Origin: Brevibacillus antibioticus
Lineage (GTDB): Bacteria > Bacillota > Bacilli > Brevibacillales > Brevibacillaceae
Direction: 5' to 3'
DNA: 64,000 bases
Assembly (NCBI RefSeq): GCF_005217615.1
Contig: NZ_SZNK01000001.1
Location: 3,802,001 to 3,866,000, forward strand
Both the position numbers and the translations under genes were made by a program. The notes beneath the pieces are model-generated. The model was not told where the DNA came from. It saw nothing but the letters and a program-made list of their open reading frames with translations, and ran no database searches. Shown here one piece after another: positions 42,414-50,261 of this stretch. Every line of letters starts with the position of its first letter. Position 1 is the first letter of the stretch.

Positions 42414-42461
42414 TACCCTATAGAGTGGACGTTTGGGAACGTCTGTCTATAGGGTATTTTT
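42414..42461 (+). terminator. terminator of the YitT gene
   Basis: TACCCTATAGA pairs with TCTATAGGGTA, with an inner GACGTTTG/GAACGTC, followed by TTTTT. A near-identical copy lies at 47526-47576. Confidence 0.9.
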
Positions 42462-42467
42462 GGTATG

Positions 42468-42545
42468 TTAATAATTTATCGTAATATTTTCTAAGACTTT
42501 CTTCTATCTAACTTCTCTCTCAATTATTTCAACTTCTATTACGAT
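42468..42545 (-). pseudogene. C-terminal remnant of the immunity gene at 47583-48134
   Basis: Read leftwards, 42545-42468 encodes IEVEIIEREV, then a stop, then KKVLENITINY and TAA. The same order (IEVEIIEKEV ... KKKVFENITISY) ends the intact gene at 47583. About 75 bases are deleted between the two pieces. The remnant lies just after the YitT terminator, exactly as the intact copy lies beside the duplicated terminator. Confidence 0.75.
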
Positions 42546-42574
42546 GAAACTTTGCATATACGCACGGTGAAAGT

Positions 42575-43375
42575 TTAATTATATTTATCAACACATAATT
42601 CAGTTAATAAGGTTTCACTAATATTGTCGATTTGTTTATCTAAATCACCTACAATAAACCCACACAAAGCATTATTCTTATTTTCGATGTAAAAGCTAAT
42701 GCCGTCTTTAAAACCTATGTGATGAGTCAAGTCACTAAACCATGCTCTTTGAAAATCATATGTTTTTGAAAATTTATCAATTATGCTAAAAACATCCGAT
42801 TCATTGTGCCTCTGTAATGCTTCTTTAAGCATGCTAGATGATCCATTAAACATTATACACTTATCATAATTTAAACCTTCATATTTACTAAATGCACATT
42901 GAAATAACAATTTTTCAAAGTTATCTGCAAAATAACTTTTAAACTGGCTATCCTCATCAGTCATAACAATCTGAGGATTATCAGTTTGGGTAAAATCAAA
43001 TGATAATTGACCATCAAATAATTCTTTTTGAAAAAAATGTACATATTTATCACTTAAAGTATCTGGTTCTTCCTCATGTATCGCTTCATAAGAATCAATT
43101 ATCTCAGAAATTGAAGCATATCCTGGAAGTTGAGTTTTAAGTAACCCCTTATCATCCTGCCCCATATAATTTAAATAAATCTCATATTCTTTAGGATAAT
43201 GATAGTTGTATTTATTCATTTGTGCTAAGTTCTTTAGCGTATCTATGCTCTCTTTTTTTGCTGGTTCTATTTCATTTACCCATTTCTCATCAAATCTTGA
43301 TATATATTTTGATAATCGTTCAAAAAGATTTGTATAATCTCCTGTGGATGGGATGTGATTACTTTTTATTTGCAT
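42575..43375 (-). CDS. SMI1/KNR4 (SUKH)-type immunity protein
   Basis: A 266-residue soluble acidic protein. The SUKH core is recognisable in HYPKEYEIYLNYMGQDDKGL and YASISEIIDSYEAIH (residues about 58-110). SUKH proteins neutralise nuclease, deaminase and other polymorphic toxins by direct binding. ATG at 43375 follows GAGGAG and overlaps by 17 bases the degraded toxin C-terminus at 43359-43544, the usual coupling of toxin and immunity genes. The cognate toxin is now a pseudogene, so this is an orphan immunity gene. Confidence 0.75.
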   Translation of the reverse strand: MQIKSNHIPSTGDYTNLFERLSKYISRFDEKWVNEIEPAKKESIDTLKNLAQMNKYNYHYPKEYEIYLNYMGQDDKGLLKTQLPGYASISEIIDSYEAIHEEEPDTLSDKYVHFFQKELFDGQLSFDFTQTDNPQIVMTDEDSQFKSYFADNFEKLLFQCAFSKYEGLNYDKCIMFNGSSSMLKEALQRHNESDVFSIIDKFSKTYDFQRAWFSDLTHHIGFKDGISFYIENKNNALCGFIVGDLDKQIDNISETLLTELCVDKYN

Positions 43376-43880
43376 ATTTCATGTACTCCTCAATATTTAT
43401 ATTGTTATTACACGTTAAACATGGATTCGTTTGATTTGAATTTTCTGCATATGGGTAAGGATTTTCTTTTTTAGATGCGCGCCAAACAGTATCCATGCCT
43501 GTTATTTTACTTGGGTTATCATGTGCAGCGTTTACTACCTGCATTATTACTACTATCTATTGTATATATATTTTCTGTTGGCATCCGTTCAGCCTTTACA
43601 GTGTATTTATCTCCATGTTTTTTATTTTACGCGTTTTATAATTGTCTTGCTGTTTCAATATTTTAGGACTTGCTTCACCTGAAATCCTAACTGAAACCGT
43701 TCCATTTTCGTGCGTTATTGGTATTCGTCTTTTTCGTTAGATAACTAGTCGAAGTCGAAGTCTGTTCTAATAACTTTTTTACTTCTGTCACTATGTGCGG
43801 ATCGATACTACTTGAAACGTCTTAGTTCGTCTGCCTGGTCTCGTAACTCTCATGCTTGTTGACCATAGCTTCTTACTTCT
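43359..43880 (-). pseudogene. degraded toxin gene, only the C-terminus readable
   Basis: The last 61 codons are open (43544-43359) and end NQTNPCLTCNNNINIEEYMK, with a Cys pair such as deaminase-like toxins use. Upstream, pieces in shifting frames read TVRTWKQEVRSYGQQA, ELRDQADELRRFK and VSVRISGEASPKILKQQ, broken by stops. It overlaps the SUKH gene downstream. It is best explained as an old toxin gene that lost function while its immunity gene was kept. Confidence 0.55.
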
Positions 43881-44174
43881 TGCTTCCATGTGCGTACAGT
43901 CAAAATGAAGAAACCTTTATATGGGTATTAAATGGGTTATATTTGTTATTGGCTGAATGATGGGTTCTTTCGGCACTGGGTGGGGTCAATTTCATCACCC
44001 CCCGCCATCCATATCAGAGAATGAAAGAGGCACAAAACGGGCGGCTAGCTCGCATTGCGGCATTACTGGTTGCATTGAACGCCATTTTTGGGTTTACAAG
44101 CTTTTATTTCCATAAAAATATAGATATGATAACAATGCAACTCCGACAATATCTAACAGTTTCTCTGACTCCAG
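43881..44174. other. non-coding decayed stretch between cassettes
   Basis: I see no supported gene here. A plus-strand frame at 44021-44215 could encode a 64-residue protein with one hydrophobic helix (AALLVALNAIFGFTSFYF), but it has no ribosome binding site and runs into the end of the convergent immunity gene, so it is left uncalled. Confidence 0.3.
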
Positions 44175-44822
44175 TTAAATGTGAGGTCGGGTTTCAAGAA
44201 CATCCATGCCATTAAATAGAATGTCAAAATACGCATCATTACTGGTTGCATATTTTCCTGATTTTATAGCTGCTTCAATTTTGTCATCTTCATCATAGAA
44301 ATAATTAATTGCATAGTTCAACATTCTATTTGCCCAATAAGAGTAGGGATAAACAGCAGCAGGGTCTATTTTTTTAAATGCCTCAATCATTTCCCTAGCA
44401 CATTCATAACCTTCTAATTCATCATCATCAACATTTGGGTATCTTGAAGAAATCATTGACTTCACTGTTTCAAACTCTACATAGTCCTGGATTTTTGTAT
44501 TACAGAAATCTTTAATTAATTTATTATTCTCTTTTGAATAATCGATATAATATACATGATCCTCTCCGTTCTTTATATACAATCCTCTTGAGCCTAGAAA
44601 TGTTGAAGCAATTCTAATATACTTCTCACCATCGATTTTCTCTTCTTTAAAATCAGCTAAAAAACTAAATGCAAAATAACTTCGATCTTTAAAGCGTTTC
44701 CCTGCCATCAAACCGACTGTGCCTAAAAACTCAACCGTGTCTTCGTGGAATCCATATTTATTCAATTCAGTTTTCTCATAATGAATAAATTCATTATCCC
44801 AATACTTTTTGATATCTTCCAC
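44175..44822 (-). CDS. SUKH-family immunity protein (SUKH-4-like)
   Basis: A 215-residue protein starting MEDIKKYWDNEFIHYEKTEL. The stretch EDTVEFLGTVGLMAGKRF is typical of SUKH-4-type immunity proteins, followed by alternating strands and a helical C-terminus. ATG at 44822 follows AGGGGGCTTTAG, 12 bases after the stop of the deaminase-like toxin gene, so it is the likely antidote of that toxin; SUKH proteins commonly accompany deaminase toxins. It is the last gene of this cassette. Confidence 0.75.
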   Translation of the reverse strand: MEDIKKYWDNEFIHYEKTELNKYGFHEDTVEFLGTVGLMAGKRFKDRSYFAFSFLADFKEEKIDGEKYIRIASTFLGSRGLYIKNGEDHVYYIDYSKENNKLIKDFCNTKIQDYVEFETVKSMISSRYPNVDDDELEGYECAREMIEAFKKIDPAAVYPYSYWANRMLNYAINYFYDEDDKIEAAIKSGKYATSNDAYFDILFNGMDVLETRPHI

Positions 44823-44834
44823 AACTAAAGCCCC

Positions 44835-46556
44835 CTATTTTTTTCTTTTTTTGGTAAGTTGATCTATATTTCCAACATACTGCTCTATAAGCTCCTTCAT
44901 CTCTTCCTTTGCTCGTTTACCAAGTTCTTTTGTTTCACCATAGTCAATGCTGTACTCAACTTTGACATTAGGAAATGCATTTTTAATTTCTTCCGCACAA
45001 TTTCCACGATTAGTTTCTGTTAAGATACATGGTTCTCTTTCCGAGTATATTCTTTTTACTGCTTCATTCCGAATATTATTTTCCTTTAAAAATTTCATAC
45101 CTACAATTTCCGAGTGATCATCAGCATTACTTGCAAATGCTTTTCTAACCAAATTTCCATTCTCATCTAAGTATTCAAATACAGCAATATTTCTTTGAGG
45201 ACTTGTCATTTTGTTAGCTTTCCTGAAATCAATTGCTATTTTGGATAAATCACTTTCTCCATAAACTACTTTTTCAATATTCGAAAGCAAATCTTTCCCG
45301 GATCTTGGTTTAGGAACTTCTCCCGTCCCCTCAGCATCTGGCTTGTTTTTCCCTTGAAGATCATCTTTCTTTGTAGTATCAGGCTTACCCTTAGGAGGTA
45401 TAGATTGATTCGAATGCCCTGAATCGCTGTTCGCTACCTTAGGTGAAGCATTTTTATCAGGAATGTCGTTTTCAGCATGTCCCGTTTGGGTTCCCGAGGC
45501 ACGAGATCCACCATTCCCTGTGCCCTCGCTCTTCGGCGCAGCTCCACCTTTGCCCATTCCCTTAATCTTGCTAAGTCCTTGCGATAGCCAGGACGCTCCA
45601 AGCGTGAAGGCACCTCCGAACATAACCCCAACTGCAAAAGATTCTAAAGCTTTGCCCGCATTCGGCGTGCGCCCATCCCACAGTGCTCGTATCGTGTAGT
45701 CAATATAACCCGATGACCCACCAATAAACATACCGGAACCGAGACTCAATGCCGTTTGACCACCTGTCATGGGGATGACCGCTCCTCCACCTATCCCTGC
45801 GGCTGGACCAAATATGGCTCCGCATATCGCACCAATCACGGCTCCCTGTGTGGCGCTTATTAAATAGTCGTAAGCGCTACTCATCTTCCCGTTGGCAATA
45901 TCGGATGAGGCGGTCGTGACAACTCCTCCAATCGCTCCGAGGGCTGCCCCTACCGCTGCTGCTCCAATAACTGCACCGGCACCAAACGTGGCTACCGACA
46001 ATGCCACAAACCCTACTATCGCTACAGCAGCTACCACGCCGACTAACAGCTTCCCCCAGTTAAACGGCGGATCAGGCGGTGGTGGCGTTCCCTTCTGCGG
46101 TTCATCGTTATAGGGCGGAAACGTCGTTCTGTCTCGTCCTACTGCCTGAACCACAGCCCCGAGAAAGTGGTATTCACTCTCGATTGTAAACCCGCTCTTT
46201 GCACTGGTTTTCTTGGCGAGAAACTGGCTTTGCGCATGGATCACGATTCGCTTCGGCGTATACAACAAAATCTCTTCCTTGGCGTTGAGCACCAGCTTTT
46301 TATGGCTGGTCATGGTAATTCCGACGTTGTCGTCAATGGTCAGCTTCAACGGCTCCTTGTTGCCGCTAACGATGTTAATCGCAGTAGGCGACAGCTCCAG
46401 CTCGCTTCCGTGCTCCGTGCCAAAGTACCGAATGTTCGGGTTGCTTGTTTTCGCACAGCTGTCCCCGTTTTTGCGCACGCTGCCCAGCACCATTGCATGT
46501 TTGCCCGTCGCATCGGGAAAGTACAGGCTGGCCTGTGTGCCCACCGTGACATGCAA
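44835..46556 (-). CDS. orphan VgrG fragment with pretoxin segment and deaminase-like toxin
   Basis: A 573-residue 5'-truncated copy of the VgrG-toxin gene at 50261-52774. It starts in the OB-fold (VGTQASLYFPDATGKHAM) at a poorly placed TTG and lacks the gpD-like N-terminus. It keeps the spike part, the proline linker and the hydrophobic pretoxin segment (to GMGKGGAAPKSEG), then a long Ser/Gly/Pro/Lys linker. The C-terminal domain (about 425-573) has H481-S-E483 and C510/C520 (EREPCIL, RGNCAEE), a zinc-deaminase-like layout. It is probably silent unless recombined onto a full-length VgrG. Confidence 0.75.
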   Translation of the reverse strand: MHVTVGTQASLYFPDATGKHAMVLGSVRKNGDSCAKTSNPNIRYFGTEHGSELELSPTAINIVSGNKEPLKLTIDDNVGITMTSHKKLVLNAKEEILLYTPKRIVIHAQSQFLAKKTSAKSGFTIESEYHFLGAVVQAVGRDRTTFPPYNDEPQKGTPPPPDPPFNWGKLLVGVVAAVAIVGFVALSVATFGAGAVIGAAAVGAALGAIGGVVTTASSDIANGKMSSAYDYLISATQGAVIGAICGAIFGPAAGIGGGAVIPMTGGQTALSLGSGMFIGGSSGYIDYTIRALWDGRTPNAGKALESFAVGVMFGGAFTLGASWLSQGLSKIKGMGKGGAAPKSEGTGNGGSRASGTQTGHAENDIPDKNASPKVANSDSGHSNQSIPPKGKPDTTKKDDLQGKNKPDAEGTGEVPKPRSGKDLLSNIEKVVYGESDLSKIAIDFRKANKMTSPQRNIAVFEYLDENGNLVRKAFASNADDHSEIVGMKFLKENNIRNEAVKRIYSEREPCILTETNRGNCAEEIKNAFPNVKVEYSIDYGETKELGKRAKEEMKELIEQYVGNIDQLTKKRKK

Positions 46557-46599
46557 AAAAAGCTCATTCCTCCTCAGCGTTCAAGTTGGAATCAGCCTT
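46554..46599 (-). terminator. terminator-like hairpin in front of orphan cassette 3
   Basis: On the minus strand AAGGCTGATTCC pairs with GGAATGAGCTTT and a T-run follows. The loop holds GAGGAG and the 3' arm an ATG. Two similar hairpins lie at 48332 and 49569. Confidence 0.6.
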
Positions 46600-46671
46600 T
46601 GACAGCTTATTAATTAGTTGTTAAGTTGGAGTGTTTAGTTTATTGGTTTTATTCCATGAACTTTATTTAAC

Positions 46672-46893
46672 CTACTTATTACTCTTGTTTCGCTTTGTTA
46701 AACCTAACCTATCTAATATATCATTTCTATTAATATTTAGCCGAACATGATAATCTCCGGTCGGACATATAATACTAGGATGCATACCACTTTCTGCTCT
46801 TTGATAAACTAGGATTTGCCCACAATTAGGACAAGGAACATTTTCACCTTTCAAAACCTTTCTATCAATATCGTCATTATCTTTATTATTCAT
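46672..46893 (-). CDS. small zinc-ribbon-like protein, likely immunity
   Basis: A 73-residue protein with CPNCGQIL and a second ICP Cys (about residues 21 and 43), suggesting a zinc ribbon or partial knuckle. It starts with ATG at 46893 behind GAGGGG, 16 bases after the stop of the HExxH-type toxin fragment, so by position it is that toxin's immunity protein. Similar Cys-rich proteins follow two other toxin cassettes in this array (48530-48880, 49740-50261). The mechanism is unknown. Confidence 0.55.
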   Translation of the reverse strand: MNNKDNDDIDRKVLKGENVPCPNCGQILVYQRAESGMHPSIICPTGDYHVRLNINRNDILDRLGLTKRNKSNK

Positions 46894-46909
46894 ATGCCCC
46901 TCCTTAGTT

Positions 46910-47334
46910 TCAACGATACGGTAAATTAGGATAAAGTTCTTTCACTTCATTGAGGATAAACCGAATCTCACTAAACGAAAGATTTTCTTTTATGTGCTTG
47001 GCTTCTCTTATAAAAGCAATAACCTCTTCACGTTGAGTATAAATAGGATTTTTTAATGAATTATGAGTAACCTCATGGATAATTGTTTGGGTAGTCCTAG
47101 TAACAGATTCTGTCCCTCTTACATATATTCTCACAGTGTTTGTATTAACGTTTGCTAATCCCAGGATTTTATTACCAAATATATCTGAAGGAACTTCACT
47201 GTAATCCAATCTGATTTTTATATTATTCTGTTTTATTAAGTCTAATGTCTCTTTGCCTACATTTGACTTGATCATTTCTCTAAACAAATTCTTAGGTGCG
47301 ATTCTTTGCCCATTTGGTGCAAAGGTGTCCTCCT
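46910..47334 (-). pseudogene. toxin C-terminal fragment with HExxH metallopeptidase motif
   Basis: An open frame extends from the duplication junction at about 47334 to the stop at 46910. It begins EDTFAPNGQRIAPKNLFREM, with no start codon before a TTG at 47287. Its C-terminal domain contains TQTIIHEVTHNSLKN, a zincin HExxH motif, with a Glu about ten residues on. The N-terminal delivery part was cut off by the yitT duplication. It could be a silent cassette or a dead remnant; it is recorded as truncated. Confidence 0.6.
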
Positions 47335-47592
47335 TTTTGAATGGGGAAGGCGGCTATACCGGAGACGACAAGAAAGTGATTTTCTGCATCATTACGCGTT
47401 TGGAAGAAGCCAAGCTGAAGCTGATCGTGGAAGAAGTGGACCCGCATGCCTTCCTGGCTGTCGGCAATATTCACGACGTGCGCGGTGGGCAGTTTAAGAA
47501 GAACGCGATTCATTAATGGGAAAAAGTTTACCCTATAGAGTGGACGTTTGGAAACGTCTGTCTATAGGGTATTTTTTGTATGTTAATAAGAT
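47335..47592 (+). repeat. duplicated 3' end of the YitT gene with its terminator
   Basis: From about 47335 the sequence repeats 42221-42475 almost base for base: the last 60 codons of YitT (LNGEGGYTGDDKKV to KKNAIH, stop at 47516) and the terminator copy (47526-47576). The unit between the two copies is about 5.1 kb, so a tandem duplication of the array end is likely. The fragment has no start of its own and is not expected to be translated. Confidence 0.88.
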
Positions 47593-48134
47593 ATGGTAAT
47601 ATTTTCGAAGACTTTCTTTTTTCTATCTGAATTATTGTTTTGTACATTGATTTCATAACTATGGGATTTATAATAATCGTATTTTTTATACTGTTTATCG
47701 CTGGGAACTTCTTTCTCAATTATTTCAACTTCTATTGCACCAATAAAGCAGGTAATAATCTCAGCAAATAAAGTTAACATCTCAGCATGGGTAAGATTAC
47801 GTAATGTTCCCTCATATACAACATTTCCAAAAGTATCACTCGTTGTATAACTACCTTTTGTGCTTTCATCGATAAACATTAATTCTTCATCTTTTACAAA
47901 AATCGATGTTTGATTTCCGTTGAAACTAATAAACAAATCTTGTATATCTCCGTCAAAGCATATAAATTGAATTGGTATATTTGACGTTATTTCAACCTCT
48001 TGATCATCTTCAGATAAAGTTTTTATCAAGACATCCACATTACTTTCAAATTTAGTGATGAGATATTCATAAAGCTCCTCATTAGAAAATTGCATGCACC
48101 ATTCCGGACCATAATGTATTGTTTTTTCTTGCAT
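47583..48134 (-). CDS. putative immunity protein, 183 aa
   Basis: A 183-residue acidic soluble protein starting MQEKTIHYGPEWCMQFSNEE; family not recognised. ATG at 48134 overlaps the stop of a 69-codon remnant frame (TAATG) and follows GAAGGTG. Its position behind a remnant of the pretoxin segment (AIGA/CGAIFG at 48137-48343) marks it as the immunity gene of a cassette whose toxin is deleted. A C-terminal remnant of a second copy lies at 42468-42545, beside the original YitT terminator. Confidence 0.65.
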   Translation of the reverse strand: MQEKTIHYGPEWCMQFSNEELYEYLITKFESNVDVLIKTLSEDDQEVEITSNIPIQFICFDGDIQDLFISFNGNQTSIFVKDEELMFIDESTKGSYTTSDTFGNVVYEGTLRNLTHAEMLTLFAEIITCFIGAIEVEIIEKEVPSDKQYKKYDYYKSHSYEINVQNNNSDRKKKVFENITISY

Positions 48135-48136
48135 TA

Positions 48137-48343
48137 ATTGCACACCTTCTCTTTTATTAATTGATTTAGGCCAAATATGGCTCCGCATATCGCACCAATC
48201 ACGGCACCTTGTGTGGCGCTTTTATAATTGTTGAAAGGACTGTTCGGATTGCTGTACAGCCCGTCACTTTCGCCTGCTATCCCGCTGCATCGGGAATGTA
48301 CAGGATAACTTACATGCTCACCTGAGGCAGTAAAAAGGCTCAT
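48137..48343 (-). pseudogene. remnant of VgrG OB-fold plus pretoxin segment
   Basis: A short open frame (MSLFTASGEHVSYPVHSRCS) ends in SATQGAVIGAICGAIFG, the start of the shared pretoxin segment, then is cut by new sequence. The first part resembles the OB-fold region in decayed form. The toxin domain is entirely lost, leaving only its immunity gene at 47583. The ATG sits one base after AGGAGG, too close for normal initiation. Confidence 0.65.
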
Positions 48344-48375
48344 TCCTCCTTATAATTTTAGTTGGAATAAACCTT
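48332..48375 (-). terminator. terminator-like hairpin in front of orphan cassette 2
   Basis: AAGGTTTATTCC pairs with GGAATGAGCCTT through two G-U pairs and is followed by TTTA. Compared with the hairpins at 46554 and 49569 the arms differ but pairing is kept. Confidence 0.6.
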
Positions 48376-48529
48376 TGAAATTTTATCAATCGTGTGTGGT
48401 TATGATGAACTATAGATTTTCCCACTCGTTAATACTTGGAAAAGTTGGTACACAACTGGGCTATCTGTGTTATTGAGTATTACTTTACTGAATATCCCCA
48501 CCAAGTTTGTATTAACCGATCACTTCTAA

Positions 48530-48880
48530 CTAATATGGCCAGTCCGGTCTAATATTGTATATCAACTGGTTAGTGTCTAGGAGTTCTTTTATTTCTGATA
48601 CTTGCGTTGCTTTTCCTATAAAAATAAGTGGTTCAGCTTGCATCAAAGTAGCTCTTGTACTCAAAAAGTTCTTCCCAGAAATTTTTGAAACAACCTTTAT
48701 ATGCTTTGAATCTTTAGGATTTCCGTTCTTTAAATAAACATGAAAATCCGTTTCATCTAGTAAAATTGGAGAAATCCTCGTTGATACTACTGACCAAAAA
48801 CAGTTTGGGCAAATCATACCAATAGTACTATCACCCTGTAGTTTTTGAAGAACAGCACCACATTTCTCACAGGTAAACAT
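48530..48880 (-). CDS. zinc-ribbon protein, likely immunity
   Basis: A 116-residue protein with an N-terminal zinc ribbon: CEKCG near residue 3 and CPNC near residue 27. The rest alternates strands and helices. It begins with ATG at 48880, 24 bases after the orphan toxin gene's stop, so it is most likely the antidote of that unknown toxin domain. The next 150 bases to the hairpin at 48332-48375 hold no gene. Other array immunity genes also encode Cys-pair proteins. Confidence 0.6.
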   Translation of the reverse strand: MFTCEKCGAVLQKLQGDSTIGMICPNCFWSVVSTRISPILLDETDFHVYLKNGNPKDSKHIKVVSKISGKNFLSTRATLMQAEPLIFIGKATQVSEIKELLDTNQLIYNIRPDWPY

Positions 48881-48903
48881 GCTTCTCAATCACTCCCAAC
48901 TAA

Positions 48904-49540
48904 TTATTTGTATCCTGGTTTAAATGTCGTGAACTTCCCTGTCTTACTCAAATCCGGCAAGTTGGGGTTTAATACCATTCTAGGAGCAACAACTATCATT
49001 CCATCTGGATATGCCCAAATTATATTATTAGGAGCTTTTACTTCTACATTAAGTTTATTTGCGAGATTCTGTATTACATCAAAGAAGCCATCTGGATCAA
49101 TATCCTTTCTATTTGACACGTTATTAAAATACCTAAAATCAGGACTCTCAAATATTGCATCTCCGGCAGATACACCACGAGCATCACTCGGCACCTCGCC
49201 CTTCGGCGCAGCTCCACCTTTGCCCATTCCCTTAATCTTGCTAAGTCCTTGCGATAGCCAGGATGCTCCAAGCATGAAGCCGCCTCCCAGCACAGCTCCA
49301 AACGCAAAAGATTCTAAAGCTTTGCCCGCATTCGGCGTGCGCCCATCCCACAGTTCTCGTATCGTGTAGTCAACATAACCCGATGACCCACCAATAAACA
49401 TACCGGAACCGAGACTCAATGCCGTTTGACCACCCGTCATGGGGATAACCGCTCCTCCACCGATCCCCGCGGCTGGACCAAATATGGCTCCGCATATCGC
49501 ACCAATCACGGCTCCCTGTGTGGCGCTTTTTAAGTAGTCG
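48904..49540 (-). pseudogene. orphan pretoxin-toxin cassette without delivery domain
   Basis: The open frame repeats the pretoxin segment from DYLKSATQGAVIGAICGAIF to KGMGKGGAAPK, then switches to a different tail: VPSDARGVSAGDAIFESPDF and about 75 more residues ending TTFKPGYK. No VgrG part and no well-placed start codon precede it (a GTG at 49509 is the first). The tail is an unrecognised toxin domain. By analogy with orphan rhs or cdiA tips it is a silent donor for recombination. Confidence 0.7.
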
Positions 49541-49568
49541 TGGGACTGTTTGTCCTCCTGGGGTATAC

Positions 49569-49610
49569 AAAAAAGGCCAATTCCTCATTATTTGAGTTGG
49601 AATTAGCCAT
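49569..49610 (-). terminator. terminator after the main toxin-immunity operon
   Basis: GGCTAATTCC pairs with GGAATTGGCC and a TTTTTT run follows. It lies 130 bases after the immunity gene at 49740 and just before orphan cassette 1, so it should stop operon transcripts from entering the orphan array. Confidence 0.7.
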
Positions 49611-49739
49611 TGAAAGTTTATCAAGCGTTTTGTCAAGTTTTTTAGTGTTTGATTTGTAGGTTGTACTCTACTCGCTTGTTATTGAATTTGGAAGTTGGTT
49701 TACACAAAATTTTTGACACACATTCTCATGGCCGCCCCA

Positions 49740-50261
49740 TTAATTTTTAAAACAAGCCCTTATTTCTGGAGACTCTAAAATATCTTTTAATCTCAAAAAA
49801 TTCAACTCCGATAAATATACAGTAAATAACTTCGATTCAATCTTTATTTTACTATCTTTTAAAACATAGATCGTTTGCGTTCTACTACTTATGGATTCAG
49901 TTGGTGTTAGTAGGATAATTTTTTCTAAGCTAGTAACAGGAAAACTCATTTCAATAAAATCCTCAAAATTAAGAATTTCTATTGCTTTTTCATCCAATCT
50001 CCCCCTCACAACAATATTTCCACTTCTATGTAGAAATGGCTCAAACTTAGACTTGAGGGCTAAATCTTGAACAATATCAGCTAATGTTTTGCCTATTTCA
50101 TGTTTATCATCAATTGACTTAACACAATCAATGTGTAATATAGAGCTGCTCCACTTTGATAAGTTATGCCATTGTGGAAGTTTTGGAAAATAGAATCTTG
50201 GTACTTGACTGTCTATCTTATTACCACAAATTTTACACATAGCTATTTCACTCTTCATCAT
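49740..50261 (-). CDS. likely immunity protein of the JAB-like toxin
   Basis: A 173-residue protein starting MMKSEIAMCKICGNKID, with a Cys pair (CKIC) at the N-terminus and a further His/Cys pair (LHIDCVK near 45), as in HNH-like or zinc-finger folds. ATG at 50261 overlaps the toxin stop (TGATG) and is served by the AGGAGG inside the last toxin codons. The tight coupling makes it the cognate immunity gene. The family is not recognised. Confidence 0.7.
   Translation of the reverse strand: MMKSEIAMCKICGNKIDSQVPRFYFPKLPQWHNLSKWSSSILHIDCVKSIDDKHEIGKTLADIVQDLALKSKFEPFLHRSGNIVVRGRLDEKAIEILNFEDFIEMSFPVTSLEKIILLTPTESISSRTQTIYVLKDSKIKIESKLFTVYLSELNFLRLKDILESPEIRACFKN

Noticed and set aside
44021-44215. 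Plus-strand frame for a 64-aa one-helix protein
   Set aside because: There is no ribosome binding site, it lies in decayed sequence and overlaps the end of the SUKH-type immunity gene.
46167-46613. Long plus-strand frames across the VgrG/pretoxin genes (also near 51450 and 53797-54669)
   Set aside because: They are antisense shadows of GC-rich VgrG coding sequence and lack starts with binding sites.
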